Source: Combretum micranthum (taxonomy: Eukaryota; Streptophyta; Magnoliopsida; Myrtales; Combretaceae). Taken from it: a stretch of 64,000 nucleotides of DNA. The notes beneath the pieces were generated by a model, which had not been told where the DNA came from, made no database searches, and saw only the letters and a program-made list of their open reading frames with translations. Location: NCBI GenBank assembly GCA_024138025.1, contig JAMXBD010004263.1, positions 1 through 64,000 on the forward strand. The letters are read 5' to 3'. Below are positions 26,727-40,602 of this stretch, piece by piece; the stretch's first letter is position 1; each line of letters begins with the position of its first letter. The translations under genes and the position numbers were made by a program.

Positions 26727-29700
26727 TGTAAACCCCGAATTTTTCATAATTCTTAGAAAATAATCATAGAGTTAAATAACAAAACGAAGACCTTAAAAAC
26801 CGACCCAAGTTAAGCCAAATTCTAAACAGGATCAAATAAGAAAATTCTTAAAAAGAGAACCCTCAAAACAAAATGGAAAATCCAATAATTGTTCGATTCA
26901 ACATCAATACGTCAACCAAATCATCTATTTGAATCTTAACATGTAAATAAGACGGTATATCCAAATAACACTCAACAAAAAGATATTAAAACCTTAAACC
27001 CTTTGGTGAATTTTAGAATAAAAAAATTTCAATTACCACCAAAAGTCAAACAGAGTTAACCATAACCTTATACTCGATTAAACAATCCCGAGAATTAGTA
27101 AATACCAAATTAAATCATAAAAATAAAGTAAAAACCTAAATTTTGAACAAAAAATAAACAGTCATAAATCCCAAAATTTTATAATTTTACGAGTAAATCT
27201 TATAAGCCGGAATTAAAACTAGATCTCTAAGGGTTAACTAGGCAACAACAAGACCTAGTAAGACTAGATCCAGCAACCTCGCTTTAAACCTTAAACAATA
27301 AAATTAAGTTAATAATAAGTCATAGTTCGTAATAATATAGTGAAGCTTAAAAATATCAGATTCGTTGAAATTTAATTCGTTTCGGACCCGAACGGGAAAG
27401 GATTTTTACAAACCGTGTCCTGGTGTACTGAACAATAAAAATATTCTTATGATACTATTAGACTTGTAATAATATGAGGATTCCAAAAATATCAGTTTTA
27501 GAATTTTTTGGAATATTAAAAAATATCTGATATAGCCTGTTTTGGGTATTTTTATTATTACCAGTATTTTATTTGTCTAGTCTACTATTCAGTGTACTAT
27601 TTCTACTATTCACTATTATCATCTATTTCTATTTTTTCTTACTACTATACATCTACTTTTTTACAATTTACATTTCTTACTACTATTTTACATTTTTCAT
27701 ATCTTACATATTATGAATTTTCATTACAAAAAACCAAAATAAATAAATTTCTCTCTCTCCTCTAATGCCAAAACAGTGCCCCTCTTCCCTTCTATCTCTT
27801 TTTTTTCAATTTATTTTATTACATCTAATTTCCCTCCATCTTCATCTATAAATACCCCATTTCTCTTTAACTTCTTTTACACATTTCATAAAACATCTAA
27901 AACTCTACCAAATTTTCCTTTTAACTTTATCTCTAAAAACTCTCTCTTAAACACTCTCTACCATCCACTTCTCTTTAATAAAATTTCAAAAACACTACCC
28001 TTTTATTTTTTCTACCTTCAAATCCTCCATTAACCTTAACTAAAGATTCCTACAATTTCTTCTTTATGTCATATAACTTAATATGACCATGGTATGTGTT
28101 TCCTAAACCTATAAATGCTAGGAAAGCAACACTATGTTCATGTTTTGTTTTTAGTCATGCACAAAATTTCATTATGTTATAATGTTATTTTATTATTGTT
28201 ATATTGTTATTATTTCTTTAATCTAACTCCTATTTGTTACTAAATATATTTATGTGTATATATTTCTTAGAGCATATAAGCTCACTAATATAACTTTTGT
28301 TTATTCATACTTTGCAATTTATTTATTTATTTCATGATGTTATATTTAAGATTAGCCTTTCTAGTCTTAGACTTGTCCTCATCAAATCAAAATAATTTTT
28401 CTTCTTTCTTTTGGACTTGTCCATAACCTATGTTCGGAGAGCCTTAAAATAATCTAAGACTCTCATGATTTTCTTATTGTGTTTATTATTTTCTTAAAGA
28501 ATTTTGCCCATATCTAAGTCCGAAAGTCTTGATACAAGCTAAGACTTCCCATACTTGACTTTTATTATATGCTTATCTAATTTCTACGTCTTTTATCTTT
28601 TATATGAAATTATTTTGTTCATGATGCTTAACTATAAGTTCATTTCATATATGAATCATCTTGTTGTTGTCTTAATAAAATAAAAGGATTTTTTTAATAA
28701 AGAAAATAAAAATTAAACTCTTTATAAACATGATATTGTTACTTAGAAAAAAATTTCTATTAAAACTAGATCTATATTTAACACAATTCTTTTTAAAAGT
28801 TTTAGACAAGTTCATCATAAATTTTTAGTGTTGTTATTATGACCCTTTTTTTTAACTAAATAGATCTCTAATCTCTTTTCAAACTACAAAATGAAATTTT
28901 AATCTAAAACCTTAAGGTTGATAATTTTTTAAATCTAAATTTTTCTTAAAAACTTATTTATAAGATTATCACCAATACTTTAACAAACACTAAGAATCAA
29001 ACACTTTTCTAAGTCAAGTTTAAAATCAACTCATTAGTTAAAAATTCACTTAGGAATAAATCGGCGTGCAACTTAAGAAACTAAGTTTTATGAAGTAAAA
29101 ATCCATTTTCTTTTATGAAATTAAGGAAATACAAATACTAGGATTTTCCAACAAAGGTTCATGTATTGAAAATTATGGATTTAGAAAATAGTTATTATGA
29201 GAATAAGAATCTAAAACAAGCAATATTCCTTTAATTTTCCTTATATGCCAAAACTTAAAACATTTTTATATAACTTAGAATGATTTTTCCTCACACCCAC
29301 ATAAAGGTTCATGTTTCAAAAAATAATTAGTTAAAAAAAGTTTAACGTAAAAATAAAATATTCATGAACTCAAAATAAATAGGGAAACATTAATTTCTTT
29401 AATTGAGTTTCACGTTTACAAATCTAAGAATTAGAATTTTGTTAAAAGAATAAAACTTAAGAAATTCTTTTTAAAAAACTACACTTAGGTTTTTATCACA
29501 TAACCATGTTATGTAAAATAAATTATTAAGCAAGAATTATTGAATAAATATAAGACCTTTAGAAAATACATATACTGAATTATGATTTTTCTTGTTAATC
29601 AAATCAAATATTTATAAAATAGCAATTTAAATCACAAGTCAAAGAATGACGCTTCACTAAACTCTATCTTTCATAAAAATTATGTACAAATTTTTATTTC

Positions 29701-30063
29701 TAAGAGAACATCACTAGAATCATGTATATAATATGTGTCTATGTATATATTGAAAAATTTTTCAACTATATAAATATTTATGTGTCTGCTATAGGATTTT
29801 GGATGAAATAAATTAAGAAAAATTATAAATTGAGGTTGGAATTTTCATGCTAGAGTTGTGCCGACCCATTGTCCAACCCAAATGCTTCAAATGTTAAAAA
29901 TAACCTTAGAAATAGATAGATCTCTTCGAATAGGTAAAAACGACATCTTATATGTGAAATTCCGCATTACAATGAACAAGTTATAGCCATTTTAAGTTAA
30001 GATTTCACATAATCCTAACTTTGACGAAAATAACCAAATAGAATTAAAATTTTTAAGTAGAAC
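26727..30063 (+). mobile_element. Family-1 solo LTR, copy E, first segment
   Basis: Begins TGTAAACCCCG after CATGC (26722-26726). It holds a TATA box at 27847, a palindrome at 28068-28087 with changes in both arms, and the conserved block at 29885-30000. Copy F interrupts it at 30064. It continues at 55901-56066 and 63295-64000. Confidence 0.9.
27847..27854 (+). promoter_or_regulatory. Putative TATA box of family-1 LTR (copy E)
   Basis: TATAAATA followed by CCCC, at the family's conserved position about 1.1 kb into this copy. Confidence 0.55.
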
Positions 30064-32717
30064 TGTCACGCCCTGGAGGATACGTTAAACGTGGCAGTCC
30101 GTCGCACATAATATTAAAGCTAATGAATGACAACCTTAGTCACGCAGGAGCTTTGATATCATGTGCGAGGCATGCTTCCAAGATAGTGGGAGACTCACAG
30201 GGTATTACGTTTAAGCAGATAATAAAAGCATGCAAGAACTTATATAAATAAACATGTAATATTCATTAGAATAAAAGTCTCTTACAACTTCTTAGGGGCG
30301 TTCCCCCGTTCTAATAGTCTTGTTCAACTAAGTCATCATCAGAATATACGTAAATATAACATAAGTCTACTATAGAGATTTTTCTTAGAAGTCTACATCC
30401 AAAACTAAATACATATAAACTTCTCCTAAAAACTCCTAGTAGCTTTGGCTCATACCTGACAAAAGGGGCTCCATGGTGCCAACTATAAGTAATCATACTA
30501 TAACAAAAAGCTATAGGGGTATAAGCAAAACTAGCTTAGTGAGATAACTCCCATCTACAAAACATTTCCATAAAACACACAAGTATTTAGACAATCATAT
30601 GAGAATGCATTAATCACATGAGCAAACAAAAGACACACGATTAACCGGAAACCATGTATAGCATGGATTTTACGCCCTCTATGTTGGGGGTTGGGTCGTT
30701 ACTGGCCCATATGACCATCAATAATTGCAAACTTACCGACTCCTACTTGCCTTGTAGACTTTTCGGCTCCTATTTGCCTATGTAGACTTTCCGGCTCCTA
30801 CAAGCCACCACTACAACTCCTTGTTTCCCTACACAAAGAATAGTAGTGAAAATAAATGTGACTCACAAATATGATATGCACGAATCGTCTTCAATATAGG
30901 GTATTCCATTGTTGTCGAGTTCAAGTTAAATGTGATCAAAACAATAGTCATCATATCATTGCAAGAAAACATAAATTATTCATCAATTCCTCTTTCGATA
31001 TTCTTAGCTCTTATTCAATCAATCATGGATTCAAATCACACAACATTTGTTCATTTATCTTTTTTTTATTTTCTAGTGCTACTACTTACAAGCACAAACA
31101 AGGAAATGTAACTAGTAAGGGATTAACTCACTCCATGATATCGATTCATTCTTCACCTAAACAAGATGAAATACCTAAAATGAGTCTTTCATAGAATTTC
31201 TACTTTTGAAGATTCTCAATCTATCTTGAATTCGTGGTAAAATCGGATTTGAAGAAAGTTCCAACTTAAAATGGCAATAACTTGCTCATTTTAACTCGGA
31301 ATTTCGCATATTACATACCGTTTTCTACCTACTCGAAAAGATCTATCTATTTCTAAAACTATTTTCATCAAACTAAGTCATTTGAACTCTAAAATAGTGG
31401 TGATCGGATTCACCACGAATTTCACAAAAGTTGCTTCCTTCTTTTTACAAAAACTCATATCAAAGAGATAGATATTATAATAGTTTGTAAAACCTTTGAA
31501 ATGTATTTATATATGTATTCATTGACTCATATCAAATGCATGAAATTAATGAAGTTGTCTCAACCATGAATTTTTGGTAAAAGTAAAGTCTTCTAAAGAT
31601 TTTGGAAAAGTGAAACTTTTGAAAATTTCCTCTTAGCTTGGTAGAAAATATCTCAAGTTATTTTAAATGAGTGTTTTTCTTTTCCTTAGTCTTTTTAAAT
31701 TTCTAAAGAATGGTTTTTATTTTCTAATCTTAGTTTCTAATACTTTTTGAAAGTAGTAATAATTCTACATTTATAGAAATAATCTCCTTATTTCTTAAGA
31801 TCATTCTACTTTTATGAAAGGAAATTTCTTGGTGTTTGTCAAACTAGTATTGATGAAAAGTGAAGTTTAGTAAAACTTTTGTTTAATCAAGAATTTCTTT
31901 TCATTTTATAACTTTGTAAAGTGTATGTATGTATTGTTTAAAAATTCTTATATTCTTAAAATTTATAATGAACTCCTCTAGATTTCTAGAAAAAGTTTGT
32001 TAAGATAAATTTCTAAGTTTTTATGAAAATTACTTCCTTCATTTATTTTTAGAGAAGAACTTCTATTTTAAGAAAACTTTTCCTCCTTTATCTTGTTGAG
32101 ACAAAAATTAATATGTTCATGCATGTTCATGAATATGAAATCATAAAGTTATGAAAAGATAAGAAAGACATAAAAATTAAAGAAATAAGCTAGTAAAGAA
32201 ATATGTCAAGTATTGGAACCTTAGCTTCATCAAGGTATCCCGGATTAAGAATAGACTAGTTCAAAAGAAAAATAAAATTGTTTTGACTTGATGAAAACAA
32301 GTCTAAGACTAAAAAGACCAGTCTTAAAATAACTTGAAAGTAAATAAATTGTAAGGTATATAAATAAATTGCAAAGGAAGTAAATAAATTGCAAAACAAA
32401 GGAGCTTATATTCTCTAAAAGATATATATAACTACATAGATATATTTATATATATATATATTATATATGAAAACAACATAAAGGAACAAATTTTATGAAC
32501 AAAACAAAATATGAAGATATTGTTGCTTTCTTAACCTTCATGGTTTTAGAAAACACACATTATGCTCATACTAAATAAATGAACATAAAGGAAACTTAAA
32601 GAAGTATTACCTATGAAAACTAAACTTGAGAGAACTTTGAGAGAACTCTTGGAGAAATTTTGAGAGAGTAAGAGTAGTATATGAATGGTGGGGAGGAAAT
32701 GAAAGGAAGAGGGGGTA
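30064..32717 (-). mobile_element. Family-1 solo LTR, copy F, first segment
   Basis: Begins TGTCACGCCCTGG after AGAAC (30059-30063). It carries a cassette with three GGCTCCTA-type repeats (about 30745-30805) and the conserved block at 31255-31365. Copy I interrupts it at 32718, next to F's own TATA box. The remainder lies at 55195-55895. Confidence 0.9.
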
Positions 32718-34616
32718 TGTCACGCCCCATAGGGGTATCCTAAATGTAATAATCCGCCACATACTATATAAAACTCTCGAATTTCTATCCGAGCCCTTCA
32801 GGAGTCTTGTATAGATGTAAAGCGTCCCTTTACGATAATAAAATACTCTAATCAATGGAGTTAAGAAGTTTGATGTGGCATTCATTAGCCATAGATAATA
32901 AACCAAAACACATATATAAATTACAAAGTCTAAGGGGCATTGCCCCGCAAAATAATATTAAGTCCATTACAGTCATCTAGAGTACTTTAGTTTCCAACGG
33001 AAGTCTAAATAAAATCGAAATAAACTTCTAAGGGAAACTCCTAGCTTCAGTACCTGAGCTGTAGCCTGCCTTGGCCTAAGCCAAATGAATTCATGCTGCA
33101 ACCAGTAAAAACTATAGGGGTGTAGGCTAACTAGCTTAGTGAGTGAAAACTTCCATATCACAATTAAGACAAAACATTCAAGCAAGTGATTATTCAATCA
33201 AGTGAAATGCATCACACAAGTGGATTTAACAAACATATGACCCGCCGGAAATCATATGTGGATGGACTTGTGCCCTCCATCCTGGGTTAGCAGATTAACG
33301 AATCCTGCGGCACGATGCCGTTTAAGCTCACGGTCAACTGAACAATATTTCGTTTTATGGATCACGATTAACCAACAATTTCGTTTTATGGATCACGAAA
33401 AATTAACAAATGCTAATGCTCCATCCCTATCGTGATATGAATGAGTTCAATTCTAATTGAAGTCCAATAATCGATTAATCCATTTCTTTTAGGTGGCTAA
33501 GCAATATTCGCAGACAATCAATTCTAGCTCATCTCTATACAAGCAATAACTTATCACCTGGCTTCGATATTCTTTAAGTTCAACTTCACATATCAACAGC
33601 AGACATTTATAATTCCCAACTAATCCCATCATGCATAATCATTCTTTTTATCTTTACTTAGCAACTAGTGCAACTATCATTACAATCACAAGCAATAATT
33701 GAAATCGGAAGTAATACTCACTCGGCCATGGTACGCCAGTCTCTTAATAATAGTAGTCAGGTGGTAGGGTATCATCATGCTCGGGATCACCTACCAAATA
33801 AGAATAACCTAATAAGAATCTCATCACTTAACTAATTCAAACTATACATCTAGACTAAACAAAATCGTGATTCTCGCTGTTTGCGGAAGTTCTAACTTAA
33901 AACGGCCATAACTTAGTCATTTTAACTCCGAATTTCGCAAATTTTATATCAATTTCTATTTACTTCGAAAGATCTATCTATTTATAATATTATTTTTAAG
34001 TTTTGAAAACATTAAGGTCATAGAACAGAGGGATCAGATCTGTTCTGTAACTTTTCCATTTCCGAAAAATTGTTTTGCATTTGGTAAAAATGTGTCTAGT
34101 TGATGATTCATGTATAGATGGAATATGAATGAATTCCTAGTATGAATGTCATGTAATGAGCTCAATATATGCATGATCTTGATGATTTTTTATAATGAAC
34201 TTTTAAGAACTCCTAATTATTACAAGACTCTACAATAGTCGCTTCTTAAAATCCATTCTTTCAATTTTTGCATTTCCTAGTGTTTTAGGATTTCATCCTT
34301 AGAATTTATTTGCTATCTAAATAAAAAGGAGTCTTCATCATCTATACTATCCAAGAACTTCATTTCTACATAGAAATTCACATTTTTCACCTTGCAAATA
34401 TGTTTTTAAACAAGCTTTTCACAAAAATCCGAATTTTGGAAAATTTCATTTCTTGCATATTTCTTATGAGAAAACTTGTTTAATGCATCAAAATTTGAAG
34501 CTTTACTATATCTATTGTCTAAGGACTTCATTTAACACATAAAACTTGCAATTTGATCTCAAATACTAAGTGATTACATATGCATCATCTCAAATTACGA
34601 ATTTGACAATTTGATC
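32718..34616 (-). mobile_element. Family-1 solo LTR, copy I, first segment
   Basis: Begins TGTCACGCCCC after GGGTA (32713-32717). It has perfect hairpins CATATGA/TCATATG (33234-33258) and GGATGGA/TCCATCC (33260-33282), a cassette with a doubled TTTCGTTTTATGGATCACGA motif, and the conserved block at 33885-33990. It is interrupted by copy J with TSD TGATC (34612-34616). Confidence 0.92.
33234..33282 (-). other. Paired hairpins in family-1 LTR (copy I)
   Basis: CATATGA/TCATATG (33234-33258) and GGATGGA/TCCATCC (33260-33282). The second differs from other copies in both arms yet still pairs. Confidence 0.8.
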
Positions 34617-35162
34617 TGTCACGCCCTAAATGATACCCTAAACGTGGCAGTCCGCCACATATAATATCAAGGCTTAAGAATGGCTACCTTAGTCATGCGA
34701 AAGCCTTAGTATTATATGTAAGGCGTCTAACACGGTAATAGGAGACGCTTTTGGGAAGCATAGTTTGAGCAAGTAAAGATAAACATACAAGAATCCAGAA
34801 ATAAAGTATATCATATCATTAATTACCAAAAGTCTATTACACAATTTCTTAGGAGCATACCCCCGCTAATCCCATGGATCGTGATAAACTTTATGACATC
34901 CAAAATACTACATTAAAGATTTCAAAAGAATTCTAATCTAAGTCTTCGAGTAGATTTCCTCCAAAAGCTTCAATATATAAAACTTACACGGATACGGGGA
35001 AACCTCGGGCACAAAAATAGGTGTTCTGAGAATACAAATATCTATAGGGGTGTAAGCTTATGGGCTTAGTGAGTAAATCCCAAAATTCATACTCGAAGAA
35101 AATTATCAATCAAGTTTATTATTCAAACATATGAAATGCAACAACCACATGAGCATACAAGA

Positions 35163-35211
35163 CATATGACTTTCCGGGAATCATATGTTGAATGAATTAC
35201 GTCCTTCATTC
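35163..35211 (-). other. Paired hairpins in family-1 LTR (copy J)
   Basis: CATATGA/TCATATG (35163-35187) and GAATGAA/TTCATTC (35190-35211), perfect stems. Confidence 0.8.
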
Positions 35212-37204
35212 GGGGTTGGGTATTTAGGCCAATTACAGCCACAACTTTTAAAAACACTTTTATAGATCTTACCGGCTCCTATACGCCATCAAAAACTTGT
35301 AGTTATTACAGGCTCCTACTAGCCACCAATTTAAGTAATTCTTACTGGCTCCTACTCGCCACTGGCATGATATACCGATTATGTCTACCACCACTATTAT
35401 ACACTTGTCCCACCAATTGTATAGTAGTGAATGCAATGTGACTCAACATATGAAGTGCATGAATAATTTCTTTAATTAAAGTCTACTAGTTACATTTAAC
35501 TTCTTTCAAGTGACCAATCAATTTCAAACATTTCAAGATATTAATTCACATACAACTTTATTACAAACAAATCGAGTTTCGATATACTTAGTATTCTTTC
35601 AACATAATATCATACACTTCCTTTTTATTTTTCTTAAATTCTAGTGCAACTAATTTTACAAGCACAATCAAGAGTATGAAAAATAAAGGGGAATAAACTC
35701 ACTCAACCATGATGACACCTTTCTTGAAACGGATGAGTCGTTCGGGATTTCCACTAATCGTAATAATCTTCGGGATATGAACAATCCTCCTCGAGATTAT
35801 CTAAAAGAAAGAAAAATACTTAAGATGAGTATTTCATGAACTTCTTTTCTTGAAGATTCTAATCTTTTCTTAAAATCGCAGTAAAATCGTATAAGGGGAA
35901 ATTCCAACTAAAAATGGCCATAACTTGCTCATTTTAACTAGGAATTTTGTGTATAATATACCGTTTTCTACCTACTCGGAAAGATCTACGCATTTCTAAA
36001 CTTATTTTCATAAAACTAGGTTGTTTGGGTTCCGAAAAGACAGCGACCAGATTTTCCACGAATTTGCAAACATTTGTTTTCCTTTTGTAAATAAAGCTCA
36101 TTTGAAAAGATGAATATTTCAAGTATTTTGTAACTTTTTGAAAGGTAATGACTCATAACAAATGTATGAAGTAAATAAGTTGTCTCAACTTATGAAAAGT
36201 AAGACTTTGAACTTGAGATTTTATTGAAATATTCATTTTATTTTTGAAAGATCTTAGTTATTGGAGATGAATATTCTTTTTCTAAATTTAATCTCTTGTA
36301 ATTACTTTAATTTCCTAAAGTGTGGTTTTATTTTCTAAACTTGGATTCAAAAGTAGTAAAATGACATTTTTATTTCTTGTAATGATTCCAAAAGAATTTC
36401 TACTTCTTGATGAAAGATAAGTTTTCATAAAACCTTTTGTTTATGTAAGAAAAATCATTCCCATGCATGTTCATGGGTTTTTAAGAAATCCATTTTCCAT
36501 ATTTATTTCTTTAGAAAGAATCTTTAATTCAAGAAAACACTTTCTCATTTATTTTTGTCGAGACAAAAACATTATGTTCATGCATGAATATGAATCATAA
36601 GCTATAGAAATATAAAGTAAAATAATAACTTGAAAGCTTAAGTAAATAATAAAGTAAATCAAGTATTGGGACCTTAGCTTCTTCAAGGTACCGGGACTAA
36701 GAAAAGACTAGTCCCAAAAGAAAAGAAAGAGAAATTGTTTTGACTTGATGAGGACAAGTCTAAGACTAGAATGACTAGTCTTAAAATCAACTTGAAATAA
36801 AAGCGATAAAGTAAATAAATTGCATGAAAGATAAATAAATTGCAAGATAATGAGCTTATATGCTCTAAATAGTATATATAGCTATATAGATATATTAGAT
36901 AGTAATAACATAAAGGAAATATAAAGAACATAAAGGAACATAAAGAGATTGATATTATGAACAAAAACAAAGTATGAACTTATTGTTGCTTTCTTAACCT
37001 TTATGGTTTTAGAAAACACACACTAAGTTCATACTAAGTAAATGAACATGTGGATTTCTTGAAGGCATATTACCTAAAAGAAAGAAGAAGAGGAGCTCCT
37101 TGTAGAAGACTTCTTGGAGAGAATTCTTGAGAGAATTTGAGAGAGATTTTGGTATAGTAACTTTAGAGAAGAAGTGGTGTGAAAGAAGTGAAGGTATGAG
37201 GGGG

Positions 37205-37212
37205 TATTTATA
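37205..37212 (-). promoter_or_regulatory. Putative TATA box of family-1 LTR (copy J)
   Basis: TATAAATA on the minus strand, in the same position relative to the TGTAAACCCC-type end as in the other copies. Confidence 0.5.
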
Positions 37213-38049
37213 GGAAAATGTGGGAGATAATTTGTGTTAATTAAATAATTGAAAAATAAAACAATTTGAGGCATTATGGGGGGGGGCGGCGCTACTTCAT
37301 GCATAAAGAGGGGGAAATTTATTTTTTTGTTATTTTGTTAATTAAAAGTAAGAAATGAAAGATGTGAAGTTGTATTGGAAATGAAAATGTGTAAGAAATA
37401 GGTGTATGGGTTGTAAGAGTAGGTTGTAAGAAAAAGTAGAGATAGATGAATAGTGTAGAATAGTAGAAAATAGTGTAATGTAAAAGTGTAGACACCCAAT
37501 TTTTGCCCAATTAATTAAGGCTTAAAATTTAATTAAATTCTTTTTTCAAAAGCCTTAAATATTGATGAAATTGGCTAAGTGATCAAGGCACAGGCCAAAT
37601 GGCCTGTTGGTTAAACATATGGACCCAAACACACACTCAAGCTCAAGGACACAGGTTCAAACCCTAGCAAAGGCAAATTTTTGCCTTTTTATCATTTTTG
37701 TCTTTTCATGTGACTTTTGCTTTACTTTGCATCAGTTTTTAACTAACAAAAACATCATTGATTGTCAAAATTGATGATGGGATTGCAAAGTGGTTACAAA
37801 ATATGAAAGATTAGTGCAAAAAACAACCCAAAAGTTACAAAATTCAATGTATAAAGCATTCAATTGTATTCAATTGAGGAGTTACAAAATTGAGTGGATG
37901 AATCTGGCATGGAATATGAAAACAATCATCAATTCATCAGTTTCAAACAATTTAATCATGGATTTTCTAATTAAATTCGTGGAAAAATCAAAGGGCAAAA
38001 ATCCATTCATTTTCGAAACTGTTTGAAACGTAAAATTGAGCTTGCAACC

Positions 38050-38057
38050 TATAAATA
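38050..38057 (+). promoter_or_regulatory. Putative TATA box, Tat/Ogre 5' LTR
   Basis: TATAAATA followed by GGAGGTCC, about 560 bp into the LTR; preserved in the 3' LTR at 50616. Confidence 0.65.
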
Positions 38058-38570
38058 GGAGGTCCTAGGAGCAAAAGGCACAAGTCAATTTCAGAAAAAC
38101 ACATACATAGCAAAGCCAATTCGAAATTCTTGAAATTAGGGTATAGAATTCGAATTTTTCAAATTCGAATTGATTAGATCAGTTTTAATCCAAATTGAGT
38201 GTTGTAACAATGTTAGAAACTTTATTTGGATGATTTAGTGTGCTTAGATTTGTTCGAATTGATCGGATTTCTCTCTGAAAAATTTTTTTTATTTTGTTCT
38301 TCAAACGCCGCCGCTACCCACCACCGCGAACCGCCGCTTCTGGTGGTTCTGAGTGAACGCCACCACCACCAACGGACGCGCCACCAGCATAGAAGTCTGG
38401 CCGACAAGCTTAGGGAGGTCAACAACCACCAGGGACGGCCGACGAACGCTCGAAAGATCGCGTCATCGTCTTCCTCGCCCGACGAAGATCCGAATCCGAC
38501 CCGAAAATCCGAATCCCAACCCGGTCGGTCATCGGTCAACGGTCGTCGGTCATCGGTCAACGGTCAACTC

Positions 38571-38860
38571 TGATCAGACGGCCTAGATTTCATCAAACAG
38601 ATCAGACGGCCCAGATTCAATCAAGCAGATCAGCGCTCAAATTTGATCAAGCAGATCAGACGGCCCAGATTTCATCAAACAGATCAGCGGCTCAGATTTC
38701 ATCAAGTGATCAGACGGCCCAGATTTCATCAAACAGATCAGCGGCTCAGATTTCATCAAGCAATCAGACGGCTCAGATCGAGTCAACAAGCGATCAGACG
38801 ATCCAGATCGGTCAGCGAGATCAACGCTCCAGATCTCGTCCGCTTCATCCGACGGTCCAG
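38571..38860 (+). repeat. Degenerate tandem repeats in 5' LTR
   Basis: Repeated variants of GATCAGACGGCCCAGATTTC and CAGATCAGCGGCTCAGATTT, each about 21-27 bp, in a higher-order unit of about 54 bp. The 3' LTR holds one unit fewer. Confidence 0.8.
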
Positions 38861-40039
38861 GTTAATCCGCATTATTTTATTAATAGTTTATTATATAATT
38901 AATTTCAGAAAATAATAAAAAATAGTAAAAATATATAAAAATTCATAAAAAATTCAGAAAAATTCAGAAAAATACAGAAAAATCCAGAAAAGTCAAAATA
39001 TTTATTTTTTATATAAATTTATTTTTTTAATATTTTTGATATTTTTTGAATATTTTTAATATGTATTTATACACAAATTACCTTAAAAATGTATATTTAA
39101 TGCATGAAAAATATTTTTAATATATTTTAAAATTATTCTGGATATGTTGTGAAATTATGTGATGATATTTTTTTAAAAAAAAATAATAATAAAAATAATA
39201 AAAATAATAATAAAAATAGATAAAAATGACAAAATTGGATTTTCCAAAAAACAAAATTTTTTAGAAAAGAAATAAAATAATAAAAAATGATTTTCGGACT
39301 TAGAAAAATTATGTTTTCATAAAATAAAAAAATCAATTGATTAGATCATAGGAGCGTCAAAAAAATGATTTTTTATAAAAACTTGAAAATTTAATGAACT
39401 TAAATTGAGAATAGTTCAAAAAAATTAAAATTGATCAACAAATTAAATTTTTTTTAAAAGAACTACGTTTTGTCTGATCTCGATTAGCGAGTACGTAGGC
39501 ACCTGCGGGGCGACATAAAAAATAAAAAAAATGTTTTTGTTTTTAATATTGTGAATAATTATTTTGTAAATATAAGTTTTTGTAAAAAAAAATGAAATCT
39601 ATTTGTTTGATAAAAAAAAAAATAAAAAATAAAGAAATAATAAAAAATAAAAATGAATGATTTGATTTGTAAATTTTGTGCTATAATGTTTTAATTAATT
39701 TTTTTTAGCATGAAAAGGATAGATTATAAATTTAAAATTCCAAAAGTGGTAACCATTTGGTTTTAATAGGTTAGCCCCCGAATCCATGATATCTGGTTTT
39801 AAAAGTTGATTTTTTAAATCAAATTTTCGCAGACTAGTAGCTAAGTTAGGATCAACCGACCCATTGATCCTAGCTTTTTATTTTTTCCCGATTTATATCG
39901 GGTGGCGACTCTAAATTTTTTTAAAATTTCTTTTAACCCCTAGTCGAGGATTCATGTTAAATGGGTTCGGGTTTAATGTGAATCGGGTTAGGAGAAATGA
40001 ACCAGATAAGATAGTGGAAAAAATCCAGGCTCGACAGCT

Positions 40040-40057
40040 TGGCGACTCCACTGGGGA
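40040..40057 (+). promoter_or_regulatory. Primer-binding site, tRNA-Arg type
   Basis: TGGCGACTCCACTGGGGA starts 3 bp after the 5' LTR. It starts with TGG, complementary to a tRNA CCA end, and resembles the tRNA-Arg-type sites reported for Ogre elements. The tRNA assignment is from memory. Confidence 0.75.
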
Positions 40058-40602
40058 CTTAATTTTTTTTTAAAAAAAAGAGGGCTAGCCACTTAGGAAT
40101 TTTAAATTTTAAATTTATCCTTGCTCAATTTTTGTGAATATATGATTCTTTGTATATTATCTTGAATATTGTTTTGTAAATATATACTAACCTTGCAAAA
40201 TATGAAAAAAAAAAAAAAAGTTTGATTTTTTGTTTGCATTTGCATTTGCATTAGCATAAATGTGTGCTAGATACGGTCGTACCAGGGCCGTCTTAAGAGC
40301 CTAAGCGAGGAGGACGAAGTAAGGTCCGGGGGCTGTGGCTTTCCACCCTCTAGATCAAGAAATGTCCTCCCACTCCGGTTTAGTACACTAAATCGGGGAA
40401 CCTATAGAACCCTACCAAATCATGCATTCATTAGCATGGGATTTGACCAACTTTTTCTAAAAATGAAGTTGAAAAATAAATGTACATATGTAAATACTAA
40501 AAAAAATACTTAAAGAAAATTCTAAAAAAAAAATAATAAAAGCTGTCAAAAAATTAAAAAATTTGTAAATATTAGCTTATACCTTTTAAAAATTTTCAGA
40601 AA

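Larger units (their letters stand above)
34617..37486 (-). mobile_element. Family-1 solo LTR, copy J, first segment
   Basis: Begins TGTCACGCCCT; its other end at 53697 is followed by TGATC (53698-53702), matching 34612-34616. It carries hairpins at 35163-35211, a cassette with three GGCTCCTA repeats (35270-35360), the conserved block (35905-36010) and a TATA box. The Tat/Ogre element is inserted at 37487. Length without the insertion is about 3.28 kb. Confidence 0.93.
37487..40036 (+). repeat. 5' LTR of Tat/Ogre-type element
   Basis: 2550 bp, TGTAGACACCC to GGCTCGACA. It contains a TATA box at 38050, a GC-rich CCG/CCA segment (about 38305-38560) that is open on both strands, degenerate tandem repeats (38571-38860), and a very AT-rich 3' half. 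Compared with the 3' LTR it differs mainly by single-base insertions and deletions, by one extra tandem-repeat unit of about 54 bp, and by lacking the inserted DNA transposon. Confidence 0.95.

Noticed and set aside
38222..38573. Long open frames on both strands (112 and 115 residues)
   Set aside because: The result of a GC-rich, stop-poor island in the LTR; the two strands cannot both be coding and frame is only partly kept in the 3' LTR.
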